Shown piece after piece: positions 18,005 to 27,602 of a stretch of DNA of 64,000 nt (the first letter of the stretch is position 1; every line of letters starts with the position of its first letter). Both the position numbers and the translations under genes were made by a program. The notes beneath the pieces are model-generated. The model was not told the origin of the DNA and ran no database searches. It worked only from the letters and a program-made list of their open reading frames with translations. The DNA is from JBJXHN01 sp046233135 (GTDB taxonomy: Bacteria > Pseudomonadota > Alphaproteobacteria > Rhodospirillales > Rhodospirillaceae). The stretch is taken from the NCBI GenBank assembly GCA_046233135.1, contig JBJXHN010000003.1, forward strand, positions 620,001 through 684,000, written 5' to 3'.

Positions 18005-18812
18005 CGACTTTCTGATCCGCGCTCTGGTCGCGGGCATCGGGGTGGCGCTGATGGCCGGCCCCTTCGGCTGCGTGGTGATTTGGCGGCGCATGGCCTATTT
18101 CGGCGACACCATGGCCCATGCCGCCCTGCTGGGCATCGCCCTGTCCTACGCCTCCGAAACGCCGCTGATCGCCGGGGTGTTCCTGGTGGCGGTGGCCGCC
18201 GCCGTGCTGCTGGAGGCCTTGCAGCGACGGGGCGATCTGTCGGCCGATGCCCTGCTGGGCATCCTGTCCCACGGCACCCTGGCCCTGGGGCTGATGCTGG
18301 TGGGGTTGATGAGCTGGGTCCGCGTCGACCTGATGGGTGCCCTGTTCGGCGACATCCTAGCGGTAGGCTGGGTGGATATCTGGCTGATCTGGGGCGGCGG
18401 CGCGCTGGCCTGCGGGCTGCTGGCGCTGATCTGGCGGCCGCTGCTTGCAGCCACCGTCAGCCCCGATATCGCCCGCGCCGAAGGGCTGGCGCCAGAGCGT
18501 ACGCGCCTGATGTTCATGGTGCTGATGGCGGTGGTGATCGCCGTGGCCATGAAGGTGGTCGGCGTCCTGCTGATTACCGCCCTGCTGATCATCCCCGCCG
18601 CCACCGCCCGCCAGTGGGTGCGCGGACCGGAGACCATGGCCGTCGCCGCCAGCCTGACCGGCGTGGTGGCGGTGATCCTGGGGCTGATGGGATCGATGAC
18701 CGTCGACAGCCCCTCCGGGCCGTCCATCGTGACGGCCGCGGTGCTTCTCTTCGTGGGGGGTCTGGTGGCATCATGGCTGCGCCCCCGCCGACCGAAGGAG
18801 CTGCCCCGATGA
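17997..18812 (+). CDS. znuB: Zinc ABC transporter permease ZnuB
   Basis: This is an inner-membrane permease of the ABC-3 family, 271 residues with about eight hydrophobic segments. Recognisable family stretches include GPFGCVVIWRRMAYFGDTMAHAALLG near the N-terminus and KVVGVLLITALLIIPAATAR in the C-terminal half. Its start lies inside the 3' end of znuC, and its stop overlaps the zur start (ATGA at 18809-18812), so the three genes are coupled. It works with ZnuA and ZnuC to bring zinc from the periplasm into the cytoplasm. Confidence 0.95.
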   Translation: MLDDFLIRALVAGIGVALMAGPFGCVVIWRRMAYFGDTMAHAALLGIALSYASETPLIAGVFLVAVAAAVLLEALQRRGDLSADALLGILSHGTLALGLMLVGLMSWVRVDLMGALFGDILAVGWVDIWLIWGGGALACGLLALIWRPLLAATVSPDIARAEGLAPERTRLMFMVLMAVVIAVAMKVVGVLLITALLIIPAATARQWVRGPETMAVAASLTGVVAVILGLMGSMTVDSPSGPSIVTAAVLLFVGGLVASWLRPRRPKELPR

Positions 18813-19201
18813 CCACCCCCGACCTGACCCGCAACCAGGACCTGGTGCTGACCGCCCTGGATGGCGCTGCCCGGCCCATGGGCGCTTACGAAATCCTGGA
18901 CGCGGTACGGGACGGCGGGATGAAGGCCCCCACTCAGGTCTATCGCGCGCTGGAACGGCTGATCACCCTGGGGCTGGTGCATCGCATCGAAAGCCAGAAT
19001 GCCTTTATCGCCTGCACCCATGCCTGCCACCACGGGACAACGGCTATCGCCGTGTGCGAACGCTGCGGCGCGGTGGCCGAGTTCGATGCCATCGAATGTT
19101 CAACGGCCCTGAACGCCTGGGCCAGGCAGACGGCCTTCACGGTGCAGTCGACGACCCTGGAAGTGCGCGGCCTTTGTGCCGACTGTGCGCAGGCGGCGTA
19201 A
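18809..19201 (+). CDS. zur: Zinc uptake regulator Zur (Fur family)
   Basis: This 130-residue zinc-responsive repressor has an N-terminal winged helix (about 1-75, including KAPTQVYRALERLITLGLVHRIES) and a C-terminal dimerisation domain. The HxCxH-type segment IACTHACHHGTT and the structural-zinc cysteine pairs CERC and CADC are present, as expected for Fur-family Zur. It is the last gene of znuCB-zur, so it probably represses its own operon through the box at 17109-17123. Operon membership favours Zur over Fur or PerR. The frame is open far upstream, but the ATG overlapping the znuB stop gives the usual length. Confidence 0.93.
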   Translation: MTTPDLTRNQDLVLTALDGAARPMGAYEILDAVRDGGMKAPTQVYRALERLITLGLVHRIESQNAFIACTHACHHGTTAIAVCERCGAVAEFDAIECSTALNAWARQTAFTVQSTTLEVRGLCADCAQAA

Positions 19202-19300
19202 CGCCCTTTTCTTCAAAACACTTGTTTCCCATGGTGGTTTTGCGGAATTCTTGCGCCTCCCGCCTCTGATCATCTGGCATCCCACCGAAAGAGCCATCCC

Positions 19301-20155
19301 ATGACCCAACCCAGCGATCCCGTTCTGGTGCTGCGCCTGACGTGCGACGACCGGCCCGGCATTGTCGCCGCCGTCGCCACCGCCATTGCCGAGCACGGGG
19401 GCAACATCCTGGAAAGCTCGCAGTTCGACGACCTGCTGACGGGGCGGTTCTTCATGCGCGTCCGCTTCGCCTTCCCCGAGCCGGACCGCTTCGCCTTCTA
19501 CTTCCGCCCGGTCGCCGAACGCTTCGCCATGCGCTGGGAAGCGACGCCGGAGCGGGTGAAGGGCCGGGTTCTGATCATGGTCTCCAAGTTCGACCACTGC
19601 CTGGCCGACCTGCTGTATCAATGGAAGACCGGCTCCATTCCCATGGACATCGTCGCGGTGGTCTCCAACCACGACACCTGCCGCGCCATGGCCGGGGCCG
19701 AGGGCCTGCCCTTCCATCACCTGCCGGTGACCAGGGAAACCAAGGCCGCGCAGGAAGCCGAGGTGCTGCGGCTGGTCGAGGAAACCGAAGCGGATCTGGT
19801 GGTTCTAGCGCGCTACATGCAGGTGCTGTCCGACGGTTTGTCGAACCGGCTGTTCGGCAAGGTGATCAACATCCACCACTCGTTCCTGCCGAGCTTCAAG
19901 GGGGCCAAGCCCTACCACCAGGCCCATGCCCGGGGCGTGAAGCTGATCGGCGCCACGGCCCACTACGTGACACCGGATCTGGACGAAGGACCGATCATCG
20001 ATCAGGACGTGGAACGGGTCACCCACGCCGACGACCCCGACGCCCTGGTGGCACTGGGCCGCACCATCGAAGCCCGGGTGTGCAGCCGCGCGGTGCGCTG
20101 GCACCTTCAGGGCCGGGTGCTGCTGAACGGGCACAAGACGGTGGTGTTTCCGTAG
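19301..20155 (+). CDS. purU: Formyltetrahydrofolate deformylase PurU
   Basis: The enzyme hydrolyses 10-formyl-tetrahydrofolate to formate and tetrahydrofolate, balancing one-carbon pools. The 284 residues contain an N-terminal ACT domain (about 5-80, beginning LVLRLTCDDRPGIVAAV) and a C-terminal formyltransferase-like domain. Active-site residues lie in INIHHSFLPSFKGAKPYHQA and in TAHYVTPDLDEGPII (the His and Asp of the Asn/His/Asp set). It stands alone, about 100 bases after zur. A bidirectional terminator at 20387-20424 separates it from convergent etfBA. Confidence 0.95.
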   Translation: MTQPSDPVLVLRLTCDDRPGIVAAVATAIAEHGGNILESSQFDDLLTGRFFMRVRFAFPEPDRFAFYFRPVAERFAMRWEATPERVKGRVLIMVSKFDHCLADLLYQWKTGSIPMDIVAVVSNHDTCRAMAGAEGLPFHHLPVTRETKAAQEAEVLRLVEETEADLVVLARYMQVLSDGLSNRLFGKVINIHHSFLPSFKGAKPYHQAHARGVKLIGATAHYVTPDLDEGPIIDQDVERVTHADDPDALVALGRTIEARVCSRAVRWHLQGRVLLNGHKTVVFP

Positions 20156-20386
20156 AAGAAGGGAATAGGGCTCACCGGATCAGCAGCCCGTCCGTAGCAC
20201 AGCTGCCCGCGCACCAGTATTCGAAAGGGGGAAGGTGGATTGTCACCCGATCATAGATCGTTCGTGCCACCAACTCCATGCCTTCCTTATGCAAACCGAT
20301 CCCCCATACTGCACGAAGACACAGAAACACCTCCTGGAAAAGAACAAAACCATTATAAGTAGATTTAACATTGAGCACACATCAAA

Positions 20387-20424
20387 AAAACGACCCCCTC
20401 CTTCGTCTGGAACGGGGCCGTTTT
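20387..20424. terminator. Bidirectional Rho-independent terminator
   Basis: AAAACG...CCCC pairs with GGGG..CGTTTT around a 16-base loop, with one A-C mismatch. The + strand ends in TTTT, and the complementary strand continues into a run of seven T. It serves purU (+) and etfBA (-), whose 3' ends converge here. Confidence 0.75.
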
Positions 20425-20450
20425 ATGAATCGATACCGCGATACCGAACC

Positions 20451-20470
20451 GCGCGGGTTTTAACCCGCGC
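20451..20470. repeat. 20-bp palindrome downstream of etfA
   Basis: GCGCGGGTT and AACCCGCGC are perfect 9-base arms around a TT centre. As RNA it would fold with an eight-pair stem, but no U tract follows directly. It lies 16 bases after the etfA stop and may protect the mRNA 3' end or assist the terminator beyond it. Confidence 0.5.
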
Positions 20471-20486
20471 AAGCTGGCAATCCACC

Positions 20487-21419
20487 CTACCCCAGCGCCG
20501 CCTCCAGTTCCGGCACGGCTGTGAACAGGTCGGCCACCAGACCGTAGTCCGCCACCTGGAAGATCGGCGCCTCTTCGTCCTTGTTGATGGCGACGATGAC
20601 CTTGGAATCCTTCATCCCCGCCAGATGCTGGATGGCCCCGGAAATGCCCACGGCGATGTACAGATCCGGTGCGACGATCTTGCCCGTCTGCCCCACCTGG
20701 AAATCGTTGGAGACGAAACCGGAATCCACCGCCGCCCGCGATGCGCCCACGGCCGCGCCCAGCTTGTCGGCCACCGATTCCAGCAGATGGAAGTTATCGC
20801 CGGACTTCATTCCCCGGCCGCCGGAAATGATCACCCGGGCAGCGGTCAGCTCGGGCCGTTCCGACTTCACCATTTCCTCGTCGATAAAGCGCGCATCCAC
20901 CGTGCTCTCCACCGCATCCACAGGGGTCACCGTCGCACTGCCCCCCTCGGCCGGAGCTGCATCGAAAGCGGTGGTGCGGACCGTGATCACCTTCACCGCA
21001 TCCGCCGAACGGACCACCGCCAGCGCGTTGCCCGCATAGATCGGCCGCACGAAGGTATCCGCATCGCGCACCCCGACGATGTCCGAAATTTGTTGCAGGT
21101 CCAGCAGCGCCGCCACCCGGGGCAGCACGTTCTTGCCCGTGGTGGTCGCCGGAGCCATCAGCGCCGTCATACCCTCCATCCGCGCCGCCAGCAGGGCGGC
21201 CAGAGGTTCGGCCAGACCATGGCCATAGCGCGGATCGTCGGCCAACAGCACCGTTTGCACCCCCGCCACCTTGGCGGCGGCTTCGGCCACGACGGCAACT
21301 CCGTCCCCAGCCACCAGGATCTTGATCGGTCCGCCCAGGGCCTGGGCGGCGGTCACGCAGTTCAGGGTCGCCGGCTTCAGGACCGCGCCGTCGTGTTCGG
21401 CGAGTATCAGGATCGACAT
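20487..21419 (-). CDS. etfA: Electron transfer flavoprotein alpha subunit
   Basis: This FAD-binding subunit accepts electrons from acyl-CoA dehydrogenases. The 310 residues show an N-terminal nucleotide-binding-like domain (MSILILAEHDG) and the classic C-terminal FAD domain with ISGGRGMKSGDNF, GASRAAVDSGF and the signature YIAVGISGAIQHLAGM. It lies one base after etfB, so etfBA form a two-gene operon. It is the natural electron acceptor for the acyl-CoA dehydrogenase at 25581, and this ties it to the same pathway. Confidence 0.96.
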   Translation of the reverse strand: MSILILAEHDGAVLKPATLNCVTAAQALGGPIKILVAGDGVAVVAEAAAKVAGVQTVLLADDPRYGHGLAEPLAALLAARMEGMTALMAPATTTGKNVLPRVAALLDLQQISDIVGVRDADTFVRPIYAGNALAVVRSADAVKVITVRTTAFDAAPAEGGSATVTPVDAVESTVDARFIDEEMVKSERPELTAARVIISGGRGMKSGDNFHLLESVADKLGAAVGASRAAVDSGFVSNDFQVGQTGKIVAPDLYIAVGISGAIQHLAGMKDSKVIVAINKDEEAPIFQVADYGLVADLFTAVPELEAALG

Positions 21420-21420
21420 C

Positions 21421-22170
21421 TCAGATCACCTTCGCTTCGTTCCGCAGTTTGTCCACAAGGGCCGCCACGTCCGGCACCATCACCCCGGCCGAGCGGACCG
21501 GCGGCTCGGTCACTTCCAGCACCGTCAAGCGGCTGCCAAGCGCCACGCCGAAGTCCTCGGCGGGCACCTCGGTCAGGGGCTTCTTCTTGGCCTTCATGAT
21601 GTTGGGCAGCGAGGCATAGCGCGGTTCGTTCAGGCGCAGGTCCGTGGTCACCACCGCCGGCAGGCCCAGAGAGAGGGTCTGCAAGCCGCCATCGATTTCC
21701 CGCGTCACCTCCAGCCGGCCATCGGCCAGCACCACCTTGGAGGCAAAGGTGGCCTGAGGCCAGCCGCCCAGGCCCGCCAGCATCTGGCCGGTCTGGTTGG
21801 AATCGTCGTCGATGGCCTGCTTGCCCAGGATGATCAGGTCCGGCTGCTCCCTGCCCGCCACCCCATGCAGCAGCTTGGCCACCACCAAAGGCTCCACCTC
21901 GCCCTCGGCCCGCACCAGAATGGCCCGGTCAGCCCCCATGGCCAGGGCCGAGCGCAAGGTTTCCTGGGACGCCGCGCCCCCCACGGAAACCGCCACCACT
22001 TCGGTGAGAATCCCCTGTTCCTTCAGACGCACCGCCTCTTCCACGGCGATCTCGTCAAAAGGGTTCATGGAGAATTTGACGTTGGCGGTGTCCACACCCG
22101 TGTTGTCCGCCTTGACGCGGATCTTGACGTTGTAGTCGACCACCCGCTTGACGGCGACGAGGGCCTTCAT
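21421..22170 (-). CDS. etfB: Electron transfer flavoprotein beta subunit
   Basis: The 249-residue AMP-binding partner of EtfA has typical stretches: MKALVAVKRVVDYNVKIRV, MNPFDEIAVEEAVRLKE, and the recognition-loop region ILGKQAIDDDSNQTGQMLAGLGGWPQ. An AGGAGG ribosome site precedes the ATG. A palindromic operator (22193-22215) sits just upstream of the ribosome site, in the gap before the GMC dehydrogenase gene, so etfBA has its own regulated promoter rather than depending on read-through from the dehydrogenases. Confidence 0.96.
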   Translation of the reverse strand: MKALVAVKRVVDYNVKIRVKADNTGVDTANVKFSMNPFDEIAVEEAVRLKEQGILTEVVAVSVGGAASQETLRSALAMGADRAILVRAEGEVEPLVVAKLLHGVAGREQPDLIILGKQAIDDDSNQTGQMLAGLGGWPQATFASKVVLADGRLEVTREIDGGLQTLSLGLPAVVTTDLRLNEPRYASLPNIMKAKKKPLTEVPAEDFGVALGSRLTVLEVTEPPVRSAGVMVPDVAALVDKLRNEAKVI

Positions 22171-22192
22171 CGCTTGAACCTCCTATTTCTGA

Positions 22193-22215
22193 TATGCGGA
22201 ATTAATTTCCACATA
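22193..22215. promoter_or_regulatory. IclR-type operator candidate, site A (etfBA)
   Basis: TATGCGGAA and TTCCACATA are 9-base inverted arms with one mismatch around the spacer TTAAT. It is one of seven related 9-5-9 sites between 22 and 43 kb. Its position 22 bases before the etfB ATG suits a repressor. Confidence 0.7.
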
Positions 22216-22265
22216 AAGGTATCGCAGCCGGTCCCGGTCAGGCAACCGGCTTTTTTGCGCCCTTT

Positions 22266-23885
22266 CTATGCGACCTTCTGCGCCGCCTTCAGGTCGGCCA
22301 GCAGCAGGTCCGCGCCCTTCTGGCCGATCATGATCGCCGGGGCCTGGGTATTGCCGCTGATCAGCGTCGGCATGACCGAGGCGTCGGCCACGCGCAGCCC
22401 CTCCAGCCCCCGCACCCGCAGGGCGGGATCGACCACCGACGCCGCGTCGCCGCCCATGCGGCAGGTGCCGACCGGGTGGTAGATCGTATCGGAGCGATCG
22501 CGGATATAGCGGCGCAGGGCCTCGTCGCTGTCGCCCTTGCGGTCGTACAACTCTTTTATGCACAGGCGGGACAGGCTGGGGGCGTCCAGGATGCGGTGAA
22601 TCACCCGCACCCCCCGGATCAGGTCGGCCATGTCATCCGGATGGTCCAGGAAACGGGGATCGATCAGCGGCGGGGTACGGGAATCGGCGGACGCCAGAGT
22701 GACCGTCCCGCGGCTCTTCGGCCGTAGAACGCAGACATGGATGGCAAAACCCCGGTGGAAATGCCGCTTGCGGCCATGGTTGTCCACCGGACTGATGCAG
22801 ATGTGCAATTGCAGGTCCGGGCGGTCCAGCTCCGGCCGGCTTTTCAGGAAACCGCCGGCTTCGGCCACATTGCTGGTGACCAGTCCCCGGCGCTCCCGCT
22901 TGTAGCGTTTCAGCTCGCCCAGGAACTGCACGGCAAAGCCCGGCGTGACGCCGATCAGCTCGCGGGTCGAGACAAGGCGGTCAACGGTATAGTCCAGATG
23001 GTCCTGAAGATTGGTGCCCACGGCCGGCAGGTCGTGGATCATGCTCACCCCCAGCGGCACCAGCTGATCCGACGGCCCGACCCCCGAGGCCAGCAGCAGT
23101 TGCGGCGAGCCGAAAGCCCCGGCGGCCAGCACCACCTCGCGGCGGGCGGTGATCAGCGCCTCCCCCTCGTCGGTCGCCACGGCCACCCCGGTGGCGCGGC
23201 GGCCGTCGAAGATCACGCGAAGCACCGGCTGTCCGGCGATCACCGACAGGTTGGCCCGCGTCCGTCCCTCGATGAAGGCCCGGCCGGCATTCCAGCGCTC
23301 GCCGCCCTTCTGGCAGACCTGATAATAGCCCACCCCTTCCTGCTCCGGCCCGTTGAAGTCGCGGTTGGCCTTGAAGCCCATTTCCACCGCCGCATCGATC
23401 AGCCGCTGGGCAAAGGGGTTGGGATCTCGCAGGTCGGCCACGTTCAGCGGACCGTCGGCGCCATGCAGGGCATCCCCGCCTCGCTCGTTGCCTTCCGCCT
23501 CCCGGAAGTAGGGCAGCACGTCGTCCCACCCCCAGCCGGTACAGCCGCTGTCCGTCGCCCAGGCATCGTAGTCCTGCTTCTGCCCGCGGATATAAAGCAT
23601 GGCGTTGATCAGGGTACTGCCGCCCACCCCGCGCCCGCGCGGCTGGAAGCCCTTGCGGTTGTTGAGGTGCTTTTGCGGCACGGTTTCATAGGCGTAGTTG
23701 CGGTCGGACGCGCGGGTGACGGTGGCGGCAATGCCGAAGGGGGCATGGATCACCCCCGGGTGGCTGGCCGGACCGCTTTCCAGTAGCGCGACCGTCAGAT
23801 CCGGCCGCTGGTCGGCCACGCGGGCGGCCAGGGCACAGCCGCCGGCACCGGCACCGACGACGACAATGTCGAATGAAGAGGTCAT
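22266..23885 (-). CDS. AlkJ-like GMC family alcohol dehydrogenase
   Basis: This 539-residue FAD-dependent alcohol oxidoreductase has an N-terminal Rossmann motif (VVVGAGAGGCALAARV), a GMC signature around RGRGVGGSTLINAMLYIRG, ITARREVVLAAGAFGSPQLL, and the C-terminal active-site region with TIYHPVGTCRMG and SGNTQAPAIM. The segment around LVTSNVAEAGGFLK and HGRKRHF closely resembles AlkJ, the alkanol dehydrogenase of alkane degraders; choline dehydrogenase is a more distant alternative. It follows the aldehyde dehydrogenase gene by 56 bases on the same strand, giving an alcohol-to-aldehyde-to-acid pair. The true substrate is not determined. Confidence 0.88.
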   Translation of the reverse strand: MTSSFDIVVVGAGAGGCALAARVADQRPDLTVALLESGPASHPGVIHAPFGIAATVTRASDRNYAYETVPQKHLNNRKGFQPRGRGVGGSTLINAMLYIRGQKQDYDAWATDSGCTGWGWDDVLPYFREAEGNERGGDALHGADGPLNVADLRDPNPFAQRLIDAAVEMGFKANRDFNGPEQEGVGYYQVCQKGGERWNAGRAFIEGRTRANLSVIAGQPVLRVIFDGRRATGVAVATDEGEALITARREVVLAAGAFGSPQLLLASGVGPSDQLVPLGVSMIHDLPAVGTNLQDHLDYTVDRLVSTRELIGVTPGFAVQFLGELKRYKRERRGLVTSNVAEAGGFLKSRPELDRPDLQLHICISPVDNHGRKRHFHRGFAIHVCVLRPKSRGTVTLASADSRTPPLIDPRFLDHPDDMADLIRGVRVIHRILDAPSLSRLCIKELYDRKGDSDEALRRYIRDRSDTIYHPVGTCRMGGDAASVVDPALRVRGLEGLRVADASVMPTLISGNTQAPAIMIGQKGADLLLADLKAAQKVA

Positions 23886-23941
23886 GACGGATCCCTTTCC
23901 CTGTTCCCGGAGTCCCTGCGTCCGGATCTGTCCGCCGCCCG

Positions 23942-25372
23942 TTAGTCGAGCTGGCTGATGAACTTGGTGGTCAGATAGCTGTCGAAGGTCTCGGCCCCGC
24001 CTTCGCTGCCGTATCCGCTGTCCTTGACGCCGCCGAAGGGCGTCTCGGCCAGGGCCAGACCGAAGTGATTGATGCCGACCATGCCGGCTTCCAGCCCATC
24101 GCCCACCCGGCGCGCGGTGCGCGACGCCGTGGTGAAGGCATAGGCCGCCAGCCCGAAGGGCAGCGCGTTGGCTCGGGTCAGGGCTTCGTCGATGTCGCTG
24201 AAACGGCTGACGGTGGCGATGGGACCGAACGGCTCCTCGGTCATCAGGCGGGCGTCGTCGGGCAGGTCGGCCACCACCGTGGGGGCGAAGAAATAGCCGG
24301 TGTCCCCCAGCCTTTCACCGCCGACGACCACCCGGCCGCCCCGTTCCCGGGCATCGGCGACGAAGCCTTCCATGGCCGTCACCCGCCCTGCGTGGCACAG
24401 CGGTCCCATCTGCACCGACTCGTCCAGGCCGTTGCCCACGTTGACCTGCCCCAGGGCGCCGGCGAAGCGCTCCAGGAAGCGGTCATAGACGCCGTCCTGC
24501 ACGAAGAAGCGGGTGGGGGAAACACAGACCTGGCCGGCATTGACCCGCTTGACGAAGGCCATGGTCAGGGCCGCCCGGTCGGCCTCCGCATCGTCGAAGA
24601 CCAGCACCGGCGCATGGCCGCCCAGTTCCATGGTCGCCCTCTTCATGTGTTGGCCGGCCAGGGCCGCCAGTTGCTTGCCCACCGCCACAGAGCCGGTGAA
24701 CGAGACCTTGCGGACGATGGGTGACCGGATCAGGGCCTCGGAGATCGCCGCCGGCTCTCCCCACACCAGATTCAGGCAACCGTCCGGCAACCCTGCTTCG
24801 GCAAACAGGTCGGCCAGGGCTTCGACGGCAGACGGCGCGTGTTCCGGCCCCTTCAGGACGATGGTGCAGCCCGCCCCGAGGGCGGCCAGGATCTTGCGGA
24901 TCGCCTGGTTGAACGGGAAGTTCCAAGGGGTGAAGGCCGCGCAGACCCCCACCGGCTCGCGCACCACCAGCTGGCGCACCTCCGGCTGGCGGGCGGGAAT
25001 GACCCTGCCGTACAGGCGGCGGCATTCCTCCGCATGCCAGTCCGCGTGTTCGGCGCAGGACAGCACTTCCGCCATCGCCTCGGCGACCGGCTTGCCCTGG
25101 TCCAGGGTCATGGAGCGGGCGATCTCCGCCGCGCCCTCGCGGATCAGCCCCGCCACCTTGTGCAGCACCGCCGCCCGGTCATGGGGCGGAGTGCGGCGCC
25201 AGGTCTCGAACGCCCGCCGGGCGGAGTCCAGCGCCGCGTCGAGGTCCGCCGCCGTGGCATGGCTGAACACGCCCAGAACCTCTTCCGTCGCTGGATTGCG
25301 GATTTTAGTTTCGCGCCGACCGCCACCCGAGACGGCCTTCCCGCCGATGTGCAACGCCACATCCCGATACAT
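23942..25372 (-). CDS. NAD(P)-dependent aldehyde dehydrogenase (succinate-semialdehyde dehydrogenase-like)
   Basis: This 476-residue ALDH-superfamily enzyme oxidises an aldehyde to an acid. It shows AFTPWNFPFNQ and the coenzyme motif KVSFTGSVAVGK, the general-base Glu in MELGGHAPV and the catalytic Cys283 in NAGQVCVSP. The C-terminal part, ETPFGGVKDSGYGSEGG, is typical of the semialdehyde branch. In this setting it most likely takes the aldehyde made by the neighbouring GMC dehydrogenase. It shares a divergent promoter region, with operator B, with the acyl-CoA dehydrogenase operon. Confidence 0.92.
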   Translation of the reverse strand: MYRDVALHIGGKAVSGGGRRETKIRNPATEEVLGVFSHATAADLDAALDSARRAFETWRRTPPHDRAAVLHKVAGLIREGAAEIARSMTLDQGKPVAEAMAEVLSCAEHADWHAEECRRLYGRVIPARQPEVRQLVVREPVGVCAAFTPWNFPFNQAIRKILAALGAGCTIVLKGPEHAPSAVEALADLFAEAGLPDGCLNLVWGEPAAISEALIRSPIVRKVSFTGSVAVGKQLAALAGQHMKRATMELGGHAPVLVFDDAEADRAALTMAFVKRVNAGQVCVSPTRFFVQDGVYDRFLERFAGALGQVNVGNGLDESVQMGPLCHAGRVTAMEGFVADARERGGRVVVGGERLGDTGYFFAPTVVADLPDDARLMTEEPFGPIATVSRFSDIDEALTRANALPFGLAAYAFTTASRTARRVGDGLEAGMVGINHFGLALAETPFGGVKDSGYGSEGGAETFDSYLTTKFISQLD

Positions 25373-25477
25373 GGACTTCCCCTTCGATCCCCGTTTTTCC
25401 TTGGGTTTTTCGCGCGCACACGGCCATCACCGCACGCGACCCGGGGACTGTACCCAGGCTCGGGCGGCGAATCAACT

Positions 25478-25506
25478 TTTGTGGAATATACTTTTGCTAT
25501 GCGGAA
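25478..25506. promoter_or_regulatory. IclR-type operator candidate, site B (divergent ALDH / ACAD promoter)
   Basis: TTTGTGGAA and TTTTGCTAT form a degenerate 9-5-9 site (25478-25500). An overlapping extra half-site, TATGCGGAA (25498-25506), is identical to the left arm of site A. It is placed between the divergent starts at 25372 and 25581 and could control both operons. Confidence 0.55.
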
Positions 25507-25580
25507 AATCTGTTGAAACGGCCCGAACCGCGTGACAGACTTCGCGCCAATCACCACGAAAAGGACGAGAAGGAGCGACG

Positions 25581-26774
<1,194 letters not shown>

Positions 26775-26788
26775 GGACGCGGTCGCAG

Positions 26789-27598
26789 ATGGCCCGTTTC
26801 ACCGATCGGGTGGCCCTGGTCACCGGTGCCGCATCGGGCATCGGCAGGGCCACCGTCCACCGCCTGGCCGCCGAAGGCGCCCGGGTGGTGGCTGTCGACC
26901 TGGCCGAAGACGGCTTGGCCGAAACCCTGTCCGCCCTGCCCGGCAAGGCCCGCAGCACGGCCCATCCCTTCGCCCTGGATGTGTCCGACGAAGCCGCCGT
27001 AGCCGCCTGCGTGTCGGCCGTCCAGACCGCCTTCGACCGCATCGACGTGCTGTGCAACAACGCCGGCATCGCCAGCGGCAGCATGGCGCGGGTCCCCGAC
27101 CAGGACATGGCGGTCTGGCAACGCATCCTGGCGGTCAACCTGCTCGGCACGGTCCATTTCACCAAGCATGTCGCGCGGGTCATGCAGGCCCAGGCTGAAG
27201 AGGACCGGACCGCAGGGGCCATCGTCAACACCGCCTCGGTCGCCGGCATCCGCTCGGGCGCCGGGGGGAACGCCTATTCGGCGTCGAAGGCCGGCGTGAT
27301 CAGCTTCACCCAGACCGCCGCCTGCGACCTGGGTCCATGGGGCATCCGGGTCAACGCGGTCTGTCCCGGGCTGGTGGAAACCGCCATGACCCGCCCGGTG
27401 TTCGACCGCGCCCGCGAAGCCGGCAAGGAAGACCGCCTGGGCGCGCGCTGCGAGTTGCGCCGCTATGGCCGGCCTGAAGAGATCGCCGCCGTGATCGCCT
27501 TCCTGGCCAGCGATGACGCCAGTTTCGTCACCGGCCAGGCCCTGCCCGTGGACGGCGGCAACACCGCCTCTCTCAACATGCCTGGCATGAAGGTTTAA
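26789..27598 (+). CDS. SDR family oxidoreductase
   Basis: This is a 269-residue NAD(P)-dependent classical short-chain dehydrogenase. The coenzyme motif is TGAASGIG at the N-terminus, NNAG follows, and the catalytic Ser/Tyr/Lys set lies in NTASVAG and NAYSASKAG. The C-terminus ends with TGQALPVDGGNT, usual for the family. It follows the acyl-CoA dehydrogenase by 14 bases and precedes a second SDR by four. It probably oxidises a hydroxyacyl-CoA or a cyclic alcohol intermediate; the substrate cannot be deduced. Confidence 0.88.
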   Translation: MARFTDRVALVTGAASGIGRATVHRLAAEGARVVAVDLAEDGLAETLSALPGKARSTAHPFALDVSDEAAVAACVSAVQTAFDRIDVLCNNAGIASGSMARVPDQDMAVWQRILAVNLLGTVHFTKHVARVMQAQAEEDRTAGAIVNTASVAGIRSGAGGNAYSASKAGVISFTQTAACDLGPWGIRVNAVCPGLVETAMTRPVFDRAREAGKEDRLGARCELRRYGRPEEIAAVIAFLASDDASFVTGQALPVDGGNTASLNMPGMKV

Positions 27599-27602
27599 GC
27601 TT

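Larger units (their letters stand above)
20156..20486. other. AT-richer intergenic region between convergent purU and etfA
   Basis: These 331 bases hold the terminator at 20387-20424 and the palindrome at 20451-20470. A 68-codon frame on the minus strand (20172-20378) has no recognisable homology and no convincing ribosome site, so I do not call it. Base composition is clearly more AT-rich than the flanking genes at about 20270-20390. Confidence 0.6.

Noticed and set aside
19239..19247. TTTGCGGAA half-site upstream of purU
   Set aside because: The left arm is a good match to the IclR-type motif, but no right arm follows at the required five-base spacing, and purU has no link to the pathway.
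20172..20378. A 68-codon minus-strand frame between purU and etfA
   Set aside because: It has no recognisable homology or ribosome site and ends just past the bidirectional terminator; it is probably chance in AT-richer DNA.
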